DNA of 64,000 bases from Listeria welshimeri serovar 6b str. SLCC5334 (lineage in GTDB: Bacteria > Bacillota > Bacilli > Lactobacillales > Listeriaceae). The notes beneath the pieces were generated by a model, which saw nothing but the letters and a program-made list of their open reading frames with translations, was not told where the DNA came from and searched no databases. Numbering within the stretch: position 1 is the first letter of the stretch; every line of letters begins with the position of its first letter. Positions 26,158 to 38,657 of the stretch are shown here, in pieces. A program made the position numbers and the translations under genes. The stretch lies in NCBI RefSeq assembly GCF_000060285.1, contig NC_008555.1:124001-188000 (forward strand), in the 5' to 3' direction.

Positions 26158-27423
26158 TTGAGTATGAATGCGAAATTAGAAGTAAATGCAGAAATGATAA
26201 AAGAATCTTATGTTTATTTATTATCGCGCTATCTCGTTTTACGACAAGAAAATTATGACATCAAGGAAGATAAAATTCCGTATAACACACTTAAACACAA
26301 TGATGTATCGCCAGCAGATGCCAATTTTGTCAATCCGAATTTTGATGTTGTTTATTCCGAAACATGGATAGCTGTAGATGATGACAACGCGGTAATTTTA
26401 GAGGTGCCAGAAATTAAAAATCGTTATTATACTGTTCAAATTTTAGATGGTTGGGGAGAAGTAGTAACGAATATTAATGAACGTAATTATCCAGAACATC
26501 CTTATGGGAAATTTGCTTTCATAAAAAAAGGCACTAACCCATCTGTTCCAAATGATGCAGTGAAAATCGAATTACCTTCTGAAAAAGTAAAATTGCTCCT
26601 TCGTGTAGAACAAAAAGATGATCCGGCAGGCGCGGTTGCACTTCAAAAAGCATTCAAAATCGATGCTTCAAAAAACATACAAATTAAAGAACCATTATCT
26701 ATACCACATTTCACAAATGCAGACTTTTTGTTAGAAGAAATTTATTCTAACTTAGAGGAAGTATTAGCAACATACCCTGATAAAATGCCAAAAGCGACAG
26801 AATTTCAAGATAAAGCAAGAAAAGTTGCAGCTTATATAGAGCTTGGTGATGAACAAAAAGCGGAAGTGAAAAATCTGATTATTAAAGAAGCCATTCCGTA
26901 TTTTACTAAAGGTGCAAAAGGATTTGGGACACAAAAAGGTGGTTGGTCAGTTACTTATGTAGCTGGAGCCTTCGGAAATGATATTTTAGCGCGAGGCATC
27001 ATTAATTATGGTGGCATTTGGGCAAATGCGATTCAAGAAGCTTTATATTTCATTGGTCAAAAAGGTACGGATGATGAGTTGTTAAATGGAGATAAAGTAT
27101 ATAAAATTCACTTTCCTGCAGACCAACTTCCAACAAAACTTGTAAATGCTTTTTGGTCAGTTACATTATACAGCGTTCCAGACTATCATGTTATCCCGAA
27201 TAAATTAAACAAGTTTTGCATCAATGATCATTCAGGAGCAAAACTAAGTGAAGATGGGAGCTTAGAGCTATATATTGCCGCTGAAAAACCAGCAGAGGTA
27301 GCTGAAGAGAATTGGCTACCAAGTAAAGCGGGACAAGACTTCTCATTAAATTTCCGATTATACGTTCCAGAACAAGAAGTGTTGGATGGTAAAGTATTTT
27401 TACCACCACTTGAAGTACAATAA
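26158..27423 (+). CDS. DUF1254/DUF1214-domain protein
   Basis: About 421 residues. An N-terminal DUF1254 region has NPNFDVVYSETWIAVDDDNAVILEVPEI and YYTVQILDGWGEVV. A C-terminal DUF1214 region has YKIHFPADQLPTKLVNAFWSVTLYSVPDYHVIPN and LELYIAAEKPAEVAEENWLPS. Biochemical role unknown; no signal peptide is visible, unlike many proteobacterial members. Start TTG 26158 or ATG 26164, both served by AAAGGTGG. An extended -10 (TGCTATACT, ending at 26128) lies upstream. It resembles lmo0170 and sits between two GlcU paralogues. Confidence 0.85.
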   Translation: MSMNAKLEVNAEMIKESYVYLLSRYLVLRQENYDIKEDKIPYNTLKHNDVSPADANFVNPNFDVVYSETWIAVDDDNAVILEVPEIKNRYYTVQILDGWGEVVTNINERNYPEHPYGKFAFIKKGTNPSVPNDAVKIELPSEKVKLLLRVEQKDDPAGAVALQKAFKIDASKNIQIKEPLSIPHFTNADFLLEEIYSNLEEVLATYPDKMPKATEFQDKARKVAAYIELGDEQKAEVKNLIIKEAIPYFTKGAKGFGTQKGGWSVTYVAGAFGNDILARGIINYGGIWANAIQEALYFIGQKGTDDELLNGDKVYKIHFPADQLPTKLVNAFWSVTLYSVPDYHVIPNKLNKFCINDHSGAKLSEDGSLELYIAAEKPAEVAEENWLPSKAGQDFSLNFRLYVPEQEVLDGKVFLPPLEVQ

Positions 27424-27439
27424 ATTAATCAGTAAATTT

Positions 27440-27492
27440 AGCTAAGTATGCAGATACTCTTATTCAAGGTATACGCATACTTAGCTTTTTTC
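27440..27492 (+). terminator. Terminator after DUF1254 gene
   Basis: AGCTAAGTATGC pairs with GCATACTTAGCT; TTTTTTCTG follows. Confidence 0.88.
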
Positions 27493-27521
27493 TGTTTAAA
27501 TTTTAGAATGGGAATCTGAAT

Positions 27522-27612
27522 GAAAATAAGAAGATGGAGGCCGTAATTAATCAGAATGCTTGTAAACGGGCGCAGTTTGCTCTGAAAACCTCTATCATCT
27601 TCTTATTATTTC
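27522..27612 (+). other. Structured element of unknown role upstream of second glcU
   Basis: Three nested pairings are visible: GAAA(A)TAAGAAGATG with CATCTTCTTATTATTTC (bulged), GGAGG/GAGG with CCTC, and TCAGA..GC..AAAC with GTTTGCTCTGA. There is no U-tract directly after. It could be an RNA, a leader, or the relic of a small mobile element. Confidence 0.4.
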
Positions 27613-27615
27613 CGC

Positions 27616-27621
27616 TATAAT
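27616..27621 (+). promoter_or_regulatory. -10 element upstream of second glcU
   Basis: TATAAT in CCGCTATAATG, 48 bases before the start codon. No good -35 at 17 bases. Confidence 0.45.
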
Positions 27622-27668
27622 GAAATCATTGAAAACTAAATTAAAAGGCGAATAAGGAGGAAAACGAT

Positions 27669-28529
27669 TTGAACATTTTAATTGCGCTAATTCCTGCATT
27701 ACTCTGGGGAACAGTTCCGCTAATTATTACAAAATTTGGCGGTTCAACAAGACAACAAACCATGGGGATGACGCTCGGAGCGCTTGCTTTTGCGGTAATC
27801 GTTTTCTTCTTTACTGATCCAGTTTATACCTTTAAAACGGTCGGAATTAGTTTTATAACAGGGTGCTTATGGACTGTGGGTCAGATGTTTCAACTGAGAG
27901 CCTTCAAAATTATCGGGGTTTCAAAAGCCATGCCCATTTCAACCGGAATGCAATTAGTCGGAACAACGCTATGTGGTGTAATTCTATTTCATGAATGGGA
28001 TACAACATTACGCATCATTTTAGGTTTTATCGCTTTAGCCCTTATTGTGGGTGGGATTTTCTTGACATCTTATGCTGAAAAACAAGAAGATGGAGCTAGT
28101 GCGTTAAAGCAAGGTTTAATCACCTTATTTATTTCTGCTTGTGGTTATGTGGGGTTAGTCGTCCTTATCCAAGGTTTTAAAATTGATGGAATTAACGCGA
28201 TTTTACCGCAAGCTATTGGTATGGTGTTAAGCGCGCTTCTCATGACGCATAGCGGTGGAACAGAAAAACGTTTTACTAAGCGGACACTTTTACTTATGAT
28301 TCCGGGGATTATTTGGGCAGCGGGAAATGTTGCGATGGTACACGCGAATCAACTTGTCGGAGTGGCTACTGGATTTTCCCTTTCGCAACTAGGCGTCGTT
28401 ATCTCAACAATTGGCGGCATCGTATTATTGAAAGAAAAGAAAACAAGAAAAGAAATGCTTTACGTTATTGTAGGTGTCATTTTAGTCGTTCTTGGGGGAA
28501 TTTTAATTGGTGTGGCAAAAGGTGCTTAA
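27669..28529 (+). CDS. GlcU-type sugar uptake protein, second paralogue
   Basis: 286 residues, ten membrane segments, same GRP family as the protein at 25245-26102. Equivalent motifs are [45 protein letters not shown] and [22 protein letters not shown] start with AAGGAGG 8 to 9 bases upstream. It resembles lmo0176. In L. monocytogenes EGD-e, as I recall, several genes including an internalin and transposase remnants lie between lmo0170 and lmo0176. Here only the structured element is present. Confidence 0.92.
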   Translation: MNILIALIPALLWGTVPLIITKFGGSTRQQTMGMTLGALAFAVIVFFFTDPVYTFKTVGISFITGCLWTVGQMFQLRAFKIIGVSKAMPISTGMQLVGTTLCGVILFHEWDTTLRIILGFIALALIVGGIFLTSYAEKQEDGASALKQGLITLFISACGYVGLVVLIQGFKIDGINAILPQAIGMVLSALLMTHSGGTEKRFTKRTLLLMIPGIIWAAGNVAMVHANQLVGVATGFSLSQLGVVISTIGGIVLLKEKKTRKEMLYVIVGVILVVLGGILIGVAKGA

Positions 28530-28558
28530 TTAATTATTTCGTTTAGCGCGAAAAATGA

Positions 28559-30595
<2,037 letters not shown>

Positions 30596-30608
30596 TAAGG
30601 AAATGAGC

Positions 30609-30645
30609 CCTAATTCACTTGAATGTGGGCTCATTATATTTATAT
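30609..30645 (+). terminator. Probable terminator after metS
   Basis: ATGAGCCC pairs with GGGCTCAT, followed by a weak TATATTTATAT tail. Confidence 0.6.
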
Positions 30646-30729
30646 AGAAGTAATTAAATGAAGCTAAGAACAAAATCATTATATGTCTCGTCTATAATTT
30701 GTCATTTTTGTTTAGATGGAAAATTATAG

Positions 30730-30735
30730 TATAAT
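30730..30735 (+). promoter_or_regulatory. -10 element of tatD
   Basis: TATAAT preceded by a suboptimal TTGTTT (30709-30714, spacer 15). Confidence 0.45.
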
Positions 30736-30767
30736 AGAAGGAAATGATTTTATTAGGAGGAATTACT

Positions 30768-31541
30768 TTGCTATTTGATACGCATGTTCACCTCAATGAC
30801 GAGGCTTTTGATGATGATATAGAAGAAGTGATAAAACGCGCGCAGGAAAACGATGTGACACATATGGCCGTCGTAGGTTTTAATAAAGAGACAATTGATC
30901 GGGCGCTTCTATTAGCTGATAAATATGATTTTATCTCACTAATCGTCGGCTGGCACCCTACAGATGCTATCACCTTCACAGACGAAGATTTAGAATGGTT
31001 GCGCGATTTAGCTCTTACACATCCAAAAGTAGTTGCTTTGGGCGAAATGGGCTTGGATTATCATTGGGACACTTCACCAAAAGAAACGCAATTCGAGGTT
31101 TTTAGAAAACAAATCCGTTTAGCTAAAGAAGTGAATTTACCGATAGTCATTCATAACCGTGAGGCAACAGAAGATGTTGTTCGTATTTTGCAAGAAGAGC
31201 ATGCGGAAGAAGTAGGAGGAATAATGCACTGCTTTGGTGAAACTGTCGAAGTGATGGAAGCGTGCCTAGCAATGAATTTTTACATTTCCTTTGGAGGAAC
31301 AGTCACTTTCAAAAATGCAAAACTGCCAAAAATTGCGGCTCAAGCTATACCAATTGACCGAATGTTGATTGAAACAGACGCTCCTTATTTAGCTCCAACT
31401 CCAAATCGTGGAAAAAGAAATGAACCAGCATACGTCAAGTTAGTTGCCGAAAAAATTGCAGAACTCAAAGAAATGAAATATAGCGAAATCGCCACGCACA
31501 CAACAGCTAACGCAAAAAAATTATTTAAAATCCAAAAGTGA
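30768..31541 (+). CDS. tatD: TatD-family metal-dependent DNase
   Basis: 257 residues, TIM-barrel hydrolase. Metal ligands: FDTHVHLND at the N-terminus, GEMGLDYHWD near 92, VIHNRE near 127, GIMHCFGE near 153, and IETDAPYLAP near 200. TatD proteins are 3'-5' exonucleases or D-aminoacyl-tRNA deacylase-like enzymes. TTG 30768 was chosen because TAGGAGG is 6 to 7 bases upstream; the ATG at 30744 would lie before it. Equivalent to lmo0185, same order as B. subtilis yabD. Confidence 0.94.
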   Translation: MLFDTHVHLNDEAFDDDIEEVIKRAQENDVTHMAVVGFNKETIDRALLLADKYDFISLIVGWHPTDAITFTDEDLEWLRDLALTHPKVVALGEMGLDYHWDTSPKETQFEVFRKQIRLAKEVNLPIVIHNREATEDVVRILQEEHAEEVGGIMHCFGETVEVMEACLAMNFYISFGGTVTFKNAKLPKIAAQAIPIDRMLIETDAPYLAPTPNRGKRNEPAYVKLVAEKIAELKEMKYSEIATHTTANAKKLFKIQK

Positions 31542-31679
31542 TTGTAATAAAACTGTAACATAAGGGCGAGTCTGTAACCCAATCTTAAGCTTCGTGCAGA
31601 TAAAAAAGACAGTTTAGGTCAAAACCCTTATTTTATGCCTAAGTCCAGAGTCGTAGAAAAATGACACATTTCTGTTACA

Positions 31680-31832
31680 TTTGACACTTTAAGGTCAATT
31701 CACATTTATAAATGGCTTAATAGCAACGTTTGCAAGTTGAGATTGCGCAAATGTGAACAATCTGCCTGAAAAATTGACAGTTCTTTAGTCCCCTGTATAT
31801 AATCACTAGCGAAGTAGAAAGGGGAGAAATAC
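31680..31832 (+). promoter_or_regulatory. Promoter and upstream inverted repeat of yabE
   Basis: TTGACA (31774-31779), 18 bases, TATAAT (31798-31803) is a good SigA promoter. Upstream, TTCACATTT (31699-31707) and AAATGTGAA (31749-31757) form a perfect 9-base inverted repeat around a small GCAACGTTTGC hairpin. A second TTGACA lies at 31681-31686. Confidence 0.6.
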
Positions 31833-33071
31833 ATGACCATGGAAAACAGCAGTAACGTAGCCCAATCATCAAAATGGAAATTACCAATCATGATTGCAGG
31901 ATTTGTTATTGTAGTAGCATTGGTTTTTTATTTCGTTTTCGAAGGAACTAAAAACGATATCACTATAGTAAACGCTGGTGAAAAAACAGAATCAAGAACA
32001 CATGCTAAAACAGTTTCTGAAGCATTAGATGAAGCAGGAATTAAAGTAAGTGCACACGATGAAGTTGCGCCAGGGAAAAATGCAGAAATTAAAGACGGTA
32101 TGGAAATCAAATATCTTCCAGCACGTCAAATTACAATAAATGATAATGGCACTGAAAAAAATGTTTGGAGTACAAAATCAAACGTAGCAGATTTGCTTAA
32201 AGACGAAAATATTACAACTCGTCCGCATGATGTGCTAAGCGTGTCCTTAGATGATAAATTAAAAGATGGACTTGAAATCGATATTAATCGTGCCATCCAA
32301 CTTTCCTTACAAAACGGAGCAAAAAAAGATACAGTATGGACAACAAAAACTCAAGTTGGTGATTTACTAAGTGAGAAAAACATCAAACTTGATAAAGATG
32401 ACCGAGTTTCACCTGCTAAAGACAGTAACTTAAAGGAAAAAATGACCGTACAAGTTACATATGTTGATTCAAAAGCAGATAAGAAAAAAGAGCAAATCAA
32501 ATTCAACACAGTTTACAAAGAAGACGACAGCCTTAATCAAGGAACTGAAAAAGTCGTTCGCGAAGGTAAAACTGGTGAAAAAGTTATTGAATATAAAGTA
32601 ACATTTGAAAATGGTAAAGAGAAAAAACGCGATATCATTAAAGAAAATATCACTTCTGCAAAAACAGATAAAGTAGTTGTTCGCGGTACGAAAGAAAAAG
32701 CTGTCGTATCTAAAATCGCAAATGCAAAACCTGCTAAAAAAGTAACAACAACGAACACTTCTTCACACAAATCATCATCAAAAGCTCCATCTAATGGAAA
32801 AACATTTACGATGGAATCTACTGCATATTCAGGTGGTGGAGTTACAGCTACTGGAATTAACTTAAGTGCTAATCCTGGTATGAAAGTAGTTGCTGTTGAT
32901 CCAAGTATTATTCCACTTGGTTCTCGTGTTTGGGTTGAAGGTTACGGAGAAGCAATCGCTGGAGATACAGGCGGCGCTATTAAAGGAAATATCGTTGACG
33001 TATATTTCTCCAATGAAAGTTCTTGCTATTCTTGGGGTAGAAGAACAGTTACTGTAAAAGTGTTAAACTAA
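31833..33071 (+). CDS. yabE: Cell-wall-active G5/3D-domain protein YabE (Rpf/Sps-like)
   Basis: 412 residues. One N-terminal membrane anchor (WKLPIMIAGFVIVVALVFYFVF) is followed by ubiquitin-like DUF348 repeats (about 45-215), a G5 domain (about 220-290, KTGEKVIEYKVTFENGKE), a Lys/Ser linker and a C-terminal 3D (Sps/MltA-like) domain. The last contains MESTAYS, VAVDPSIIPLGSRVWVEGYG and GDTGGAIKGNIVDVYF, with the acidic residues that define 3D lytic enzymes. It probably cleaves peptidoglycan during growth or resuscitation. Corresponds to lmo0186. GGGGAG precedes the ATG; terminator at 33078. Confidence 0.94.
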   Translation: MTMENSSNVAQSSKWKLPIMIAGFVIVVALVFYFVFEGTKNDITIVNAGEKTESRTHAKTVSEALDEAGIKVSAHDEVAPGKNAEIKDGMEIKYLPARQITINDNGTEKNVWSTKSNVADLLKDENITTRPHDVLSVSLDDKLKDGLEIDINRAIQLSLQNGAKKDTVWTTKTQVGDLLSEKNIKLDKDDRVSPAKDSNLKEKMTVQVTYVDSKADKKKEQIKFNTVYKEDDSLNQGTEKVVREGKTGEKVIEYKVTFENGKEKKRDIIKENITSAKTDKVVVRGTKEKAVVSKIANAKPAKKVTTTNTSSHKSSSKAPSNGKTFTMESTAYSGGGVTATGINLSANPGMKVVAVDPSIIPLGSRVWVEGYGEAIAGDTGGAIKGNIVDVYFSNESSCYSWGRRTVTVKVLN

Positions 33072-33076
33072 AATCG

Positions 33077-33114
33077 TATAAAAACGAGGCTGACTCATAG
33101 GGCCTCGTTTTTTC
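33077..33114 (+). terminator. Terminator after yabE
   Basis: AAAAACGAGGC pairs with GCCTCGTTTTTT. Confidence 0.88.
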
Positions 33115-33172
33115 TTTGCCCAAAATGTGGTATGATGTATTTACTTATTTTATAAAAAAGGATGTAGTCACT

Positions 33173-34628
<1,456 letters not shown>

Positions 34629-34694
34629 TTTTTTTCAAAAAGAGCGCTTTCTTAGTTGACAGTTAGCCCTTCTAACTGTTAAAATATTTGGTTA

Positions 34695-34723
34695 TTGATT
34701 TCGAACCTCATCTATGGTATAAT
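34695..34723 (+). promoter_or_regulatory. Strong promoter of veg
   Basis: TTGATT, 17 bases, TATAAT, with TGG in front of the -10. A second TTGACA-17-TTAAAA pair lies at 34656-34684. The veg promoter is a classic strong SigA promoter in Bacillus. Confidence 0.8.
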
Positions 34724-34747
34724 AAGTATTAGTGAGGTGGAAAATAA

Positions 34748-35005
34748 ATGCCAAAAACCATTGCAAGCATTAAGACGAATTTAGATTCTAGATTAGGTAA
34801 AGCATTGACATTGAAAGCAAACGGTGGTCGTAAGAAAACGATTGAACGTTGCGGTATCCTAGCTGAAACATATCCATCCGTTTTCATTGTGGAGCTTGAT
34901 CAAGATGAAAACAACTTTGAAAGAGTATCCTATAGTTACACGGATATCTTAACAGACGCAGTAGAACTTGTATTTACAGATGATAATAAAGAATTAGCTT
35001 TATAA
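34748..35005 (+). CDS. veg: Veg protein
   Basis: 85 residues. [36 protein letters not shown] is the family N-terminus. It is a small conserved cytoplasmic protein that influences biofilm and exopolysaccharide genes in B. subtilis; biochemical role unclear. It has its own promoter and terminator. GTGAGGTGG precedes the ATG. Equivalent to lmo0189. Confidence 0.95.
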   Translation: MPKTIASIKTNLDSRLGKALTLKANGGRKKTIERCGILAETYPSVFIVELDQDENNFERVSYSYTDILTDAVELVFTDDNKELAL

Positions 35006-35017
35006 TAAGCTGAAGTA

Positions 35018-35047
35018 GCCGAACCGTATAGTATGGTTCGGTTTTTG
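35018..35047 (+). terminator. Terminator after veg
   Basis: CCGAACC pairs with GGTTCGG, followed by TTTTTG. Confidence 0.9.
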
Positions 35048-35140
35048 CTTTACATAACCCAGTTTTGGACCGCCTGCTACATATTTCTTCTTTCATATGA
35101 TAGAATAGAAAAAGAGATTTTGAACGCGGAGGCCGAGAAA

Positions 35141-36016
35141 ATGAAAATAAGCATAACAGCACCAGCTAAAATTAATCTTTCACTTGACGCGCTGTACAAA
35201 CGTGAAGACGGCTATCATGAAGTGGAAATGGTGATGACAACAATAGACCTTGCTGACAGATTAAGCTTAGAACGCTTAGACGAGGATAAGATTGTGCTAG
35301 ATGTAAAAGCGCATTTTATCCCAGAAGATCGTCGTAATTTAATTTACCAAGCGGCTCTTCTTTTGAAAAAACGTTTTAACGTAAAAATGGGTGTACGCAT
35401 TATAATTGATAAACACATTCCAGTTTCCGCGGGACTTGCTGGTGGTAGTTCGGATGCGGCCGCGGCGCTGAAAGGTTTAAACATAATTTGGGAACTTGGA
35501 CTTTCGATAGAAGAATTAGCAGAAATAAGCTCAGAAATTGGTTCTGATATTGCTTTTTGTGTATATGGAGGAACGGCTCTTGCTACCGGACGCGGAGAAA
35601 AAATTACAGCTTTACCTAATATTCCGGGTTGCTGGATTGTATTAGCTAAACCGAGTATTAGTGTTTCTACACCTACTATTTATAAAGAATTACAAGTAGA
35701 AAATGTTGAACATCCTAATACAAAGAAAATGATAGAATCCATCAAAATTGGCGACTTAGATGGGATTTTTGCTTCAACCGGAAATGTTTTGGAATCTGTG
35801 ACTTTAGAAAAAAATCCACAAGTGAAACGAATTAAAGATCGGATGATGGCATTTGGTGCTGAGGCAGCGTTAATGAGTGGTAGCGGCCCAACAGTATTTG
35901 CGCTCATCAAACAGTATTCAAGAGCAAAACGTGTCTATAACGGCTTGCGAGGCTTTTGTGAGGAAGTCTATATGGTTAGACCGTGGAGCGAAAGTGAAAA
36001 CGAAACTATTAATTAA
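35141..36016 (+). CDS. ispE: 4-diphosphocytidyl-2-C-methyl-D-erythritol kinase
   Basis: 291 residues, GHMP kinase of the MEP isoprenoid pathway. ATP-binding loop [16 protein letters not shown] near residue 95; substrate motif [24 protein letters not shown] at the start; C-terminal [14 protein letters not shown] 35141 was chosen because GCGGAGG is close upstream and the first residues [13 protein letters not shown] fit the family. sensu stricto Listeria have both mevalonate and MEP routes. Equivalent to lmo0190. Confidence 0.95.
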   Translation: MKISITAPAKINLSLDALYKREDGYHEVEMVMTTIDLADRLSLERLDEDKIVLDVKAHFIPEDRRNLIYQAALLLKKRFNVKMGVRIIIDKHIPVSAGLAGGSSDAAAALKGLNIIWELGLSIEELAEISSEIGSDIAFCVYGGTALATGRGEKITALPNIPGCWIVLAKPSISVSTPTIYKELQVENVEHPNTKKMIESIKIGDLDGIFASTGNVLESVTLEKNPQVKRIKDRMMAFGAEAALMSGSGPTVFALIKQYSRAKRVYNGLRGFCEEVYMVRPWSESENETIN

Positions 36017-36037
36017 TGGATGAGAGGGGTCAAACAA

Positions 36038-36775
36038 ATGAAAATTATTTTTAATGCAGATGATTTTGGAATTAGCCCAGGAGCAGTTTATGGTATTTTA
36101 GAATCGTACAAAAAAGGCGTCGTAAAATCAACTACACTTCTTGCAAATAGCCCAGCGTTTGATTTAGCTGTAGAAGTGGCAAAAGAAAATCCTGGACTGG
36201 ATATTGGTGCGCATTTGACTTTAACATTTGGTTCCCCACTTCTTCAAGGACTAGAAACATTAACTGATGATGACGGACGTTTCCGTAAAAACTACACAGC
36301 GCTAGAAAACGGTTTAGCGGATGTGGATATGGGAGAAGTAGAACGTGAATTAACCGCGCAAATCAAGAAGATTTTGGGGGCCGGACTCACTATTTCCCAC
36401 TTTGATACACATCATTCTATCGAGCCATTAATCTACCCTATACAACACAAATTAGCTGAAAAATATGGAGTATCCATTAGACGTCATGCAGATGTGTCTG
36501 ATTTTGGTGCTATTAAAACACCTGATTTATTTGAAACAGCTTTTTATGCAGATGGCGTATCTTTTGAAACGATTAAAAAAATAGTGCAAGCGCATATTGG
36601 AACAAATGATGTAGTGGAAGTAATGACACATCCAGCTTTCATAGATGAAACATTACGTGAAATTTCTAGCTATGTAGAGCCACGTATCAAAGAAGTTTCC
36701 ATTTTAACTTCAAGAGAGTTACAAGCTTATTTAGGTCAACAAGAAGTAGAAGTGATTAGTTTCCGCGATTTATAA
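36038..36775 (+). CDS. YdjC/ChbG-type carbohydrate deacetylase
   Basis: 245 residues. FNADDFGISPG (metal Asp pair) at the N-terminus, THHSIEP near 125 and VMTHPAF near 200 are the family's metal-binding motifs. ChbG removes acetyl groups from chito-oligosaccharides; the substrate here is unknown. ATG 36038 is set by GAGAGGGG; only 21 bases separate it from ispE, so the two are likely co-transcribed. Equivalent to lmo0191. Confidence 0.92.
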   Translation: MKIIFNADDFGISPGAVYGILESYKKGVVKSTTLLANSPAFDLAVEVAKENPGLDIGAHLTLTFGSPLLQGLETLTDDDGRFRKNYTALENGLADVDMGEVERELTAQIKKILGAGLTISHFDTHHSIEPLIYPIQHKLAEKYGVSIRRHADVSDFGAIKTPDLFETAFYADGVSFETIKKIVQAHIGTNDVVEVMTHPAFIDETLREISSYVEPRIKEVSILTSRELQAYLGQQEVEVISFRDL

Positions 36776-36782
36776 GAATATT

Positions 36783-36818
36783 GACCTGTCAAAAGAACTT
36801 TATTTGGCAGGTTTTTTA
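36783..36818 (+). terminator. Terminator after the deacetylase gene
   Basis: ACCTGTCAAA pairs with TTTGGCAGGT (one mismatch), then TTTTTT. Confidence 0.8.
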
Positions 36819-36838
36819 ATATGTTAAAAGAATAAATG

Positions 36839-36868
36839 TTGTCATTTTGATAGAAAACGTTTTATAAT
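36839..36868 (+). promoter_or_regulatory. Promoter of purR
   Basis: TTGTCA, 18 bases, TATAAT. Two TACGGA motifs follow at 36877 and 36910. Confidence 0.65.
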
Positions 36869-36938
36869 AGAGAAAATACGGACAAAATACGTGAAATAGC
36901 TTTTTAATATACGGAATTTTATCAAAGGGAGAGAGATT

Positions 36939-37757
36939 ATGAAGATTCGTCGTAGTGAACGATTAATTGATATGACGCAGTTTCTTTTATCGCATCCGCG
37001 AAAGTTAGTGCCGCTTACGATGTTTGCTGAACGATATGGCTCAGCTAAATCTTCTATTAGTGAAGATTTGGTTATCATAAAGAAAACATTCGAGGACAGA
37101 GGAATTGGTACGCTTGAAACTGTTCCAGGTGCTGCTGGTGGTGTGCAATATATTTCCATAGCGGGAAATGATGATGTGCTAGATTTTGTGCATACATTAT
37201 GTAACCGAATTGCAGAACCTAACCGATTACTTCCGGGAGGATATTTATACCTTTCTGATTTGCTCGGGGAACCGGTCACGCTTAAAGCAATTGGCAAAAT
37301 TTTAGCAACTAAATTTAACAACCAAAAAATAGATGCAATTATGACTGTTGCAACAAAAGGTATTCCTATTGCGCAAGCGGTCGCTGAACATTTAAGTGTT
37401 CCGTTTGTTATTGTTCGCCGTGACAGTAAGGTTACAGAAGGTTCCACAGTAAGCATTAATTATGTTTCTGGTTCATCCAAACGAATTGAAAAAATGGAGT
37501 TATCCAAACGCAGCTTAGCAGAGGGATCCAATGTTGTTATTGTTGATGATTTTATGAAAGCTGGCGGAACAATAAATGGTATGAAGAATTTATTAGAAGA
37601 GTTCAATGCTCACTTGGTTGGCATTGGCGTTCTAGTTGAATCTGAATACGCGGAAGAACGTCTAGTTGACGATTATGTTTCACTTGTAAAAATTAAAAAC
37701 GTCAATATGAAAGAAAAACAAATTGAAGTAGTTGACGGGAATTATTTTAATAGTTGA
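36939..37757 (+). CDS. purR: Purine operon regulator PurR
   Basis: 272 residues. An N-terminal winged helix (MKIRRSERLIDMTQFLLSHP; YGSAKSSISEDL) is joined to a type I phosphoribosyltransferase-like domain with the PRPP loop VVIVDDFMKAGGTINGM near residue 195. It binds PRPP as inducer signal and represses purine genes; in Listeria it is the usual copy (lmo0192). GGGAGAGAG precedes the ATG. Confidence 0.95.
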   Translation: MKIRRSERLIDMTQFLLSHPRKLVPLTMFAERYGSAKSSISEDLVIIKKTFEDRGIGTLETVPGAAGGVQYISIAGNDDVLDFVHTLCNRIAEPNRLLPGGYLYLSDLLGEPVTLKAIGKILATKFNNQKIDAIMTVATKGIPIAQAVAEHLSVPFVIVRRDSKVTEGSTVSINYVSGSSKRIEKMELSKRSLAEGSNVVIVDDFMKAGGTINGMKNLLEEFNAHLVGIGVLVESEYAEERLVDDYVSLVKIKNVNMKEKQIEVVDGNYFNS

Positions 37758-37764
37758 TTTGATG

Positions 37765-37799
37765 GGCCTTAGGAGAGCTTTCTAAGGCTCTTTCTTTTG
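37765..37799 (+). terminator. Terminator after purR
   Basis: GGGCCTTAG pairs with CTAAGGCTC (one wobble), followed by TTTCTTTTG. Confidence 0.8.
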
Positions 37800-37931
37800 T
37801 GTAGAAGGTTATAAAAAACAAATCAGCCTTCCGATGTACTTCACTCACTTAACTTTTATGGTAGAATGGAACCTATCATTGTTACATAAAATACAGGGCT
37901 TCTAAACACTAGGAGCAGAAGGAGAACATTC

Positions 37932-38609
37932 ATGAAAAAATGGGTTAAATGGTTAATAGTTATCGTTATTCTCGCAGTAGTGGCCGTTGGTGCGGTTTTC
38001 TTACTGTCAAAAAATAATGGCTCTGTAACAGAAGAGAAATTAGTTACAGCCAAAGTGAAACAAGGAGATATGAAAATCAATGCTACAGGAACAGGGGCTA
38101 TTTCACCAGAAAATACGCAAGTTCCAGATTATGACAAACTTCAACTAGTAGCACAAATGGACGAACTTGATATTCCAAATATTAAGAAGGACCAAGAAGT
38201 AAAAATTACAGTAACAGCACTTCCAGACAAAACTTACAAAGGAAAAGTAAAAGAAATTGCAGAACAAGGCCAAGTACAAAACGGTGTATCTAGTTTTTCC
38301 GTAATCATTTCTATCGATAAAACAGATGATTTAAAAGCCGGTATGACTGCTGATGCTTCTATTTTAGTGAAAGAGAAAAAAGACGCATTATATGTGCCGA
38401 TTGAAGCTGTTCAAAAAGACAGTGACGACAAATATTATGTATTAGTTCCGGAAGAAAAAGAAAATGGTAAAACGAAAAAAGTGAAGAAATTTGTAGAAAC
38501 TGGTCTTCATAATGAAGATAATATCGAAATCACTAAAGGCGTTAAGAAAGACCAAAAAGTAATCCTTCCTACACAAGAAACTTCCACGCTTCCAGGTGCT
38601 CCTAGCTAA
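37932..38609 (+). CDS. HlyD/MacA-type membrane fusion protein
   Basis: 225 residues with one N-terminal membrane segment (WLIVIVILAVVAVGAVFLL). A beta-barrel (LQLVAQMDELDIPNIKKDQEVKITVTALP; GKVKEIAEQGQ) and a membrane-proximal domain (ALYVPIEAVQKDSDDKYYVLV) follow. It is shorter than MacA because the alpha-helical hairpin and most of the lipoyl domain are missing, a trait of YknX-like Gram-positive forms. It works with the next two genes as a tripartite exporter. An extended -10 (TGGTAGAAT, 37858-37866) lies upstream. Equivalent to lmo0193; substrate unknown. Confidence 0.9.
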   Translation: MKKWVKWLIVIVILAVVAVGAVFLLSKNNGSVTEEKLVTAKVKQGDMKINATGTGAISPENTQVPDYDKLQLVAQMDELDIPNIKKDQEVKITVTALPDKTYKGKVKEIAEQGQVQNGVSSFSVIISIDKTDDLKAGMTADASILVKEKKDALYVPIEAVQKDSDDKYYVLVPEEKENGKTKKVKKFVETGLHNEDNIEITKGVKKDQKVILPTQETSTLPGAPS

Positions 38610-38657
38610 GTTTTTTGTAGATACGAATTAAATAAATTGTATGAAGGAGGGATAAAC

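Noticed and set aside
31542-31700. c-di-AMP (ydaO-type) riboswitch before yabE
   Set aside because: Hairpins exist but none of the conserved ydaO core segments could be found.
36877-36920. Pair of TACGGA motifs after the purR promoter as PurR boxes
   Set aside because: The core differs from the CGAA core of known PurBoxes and the two copies are in the same orientation.
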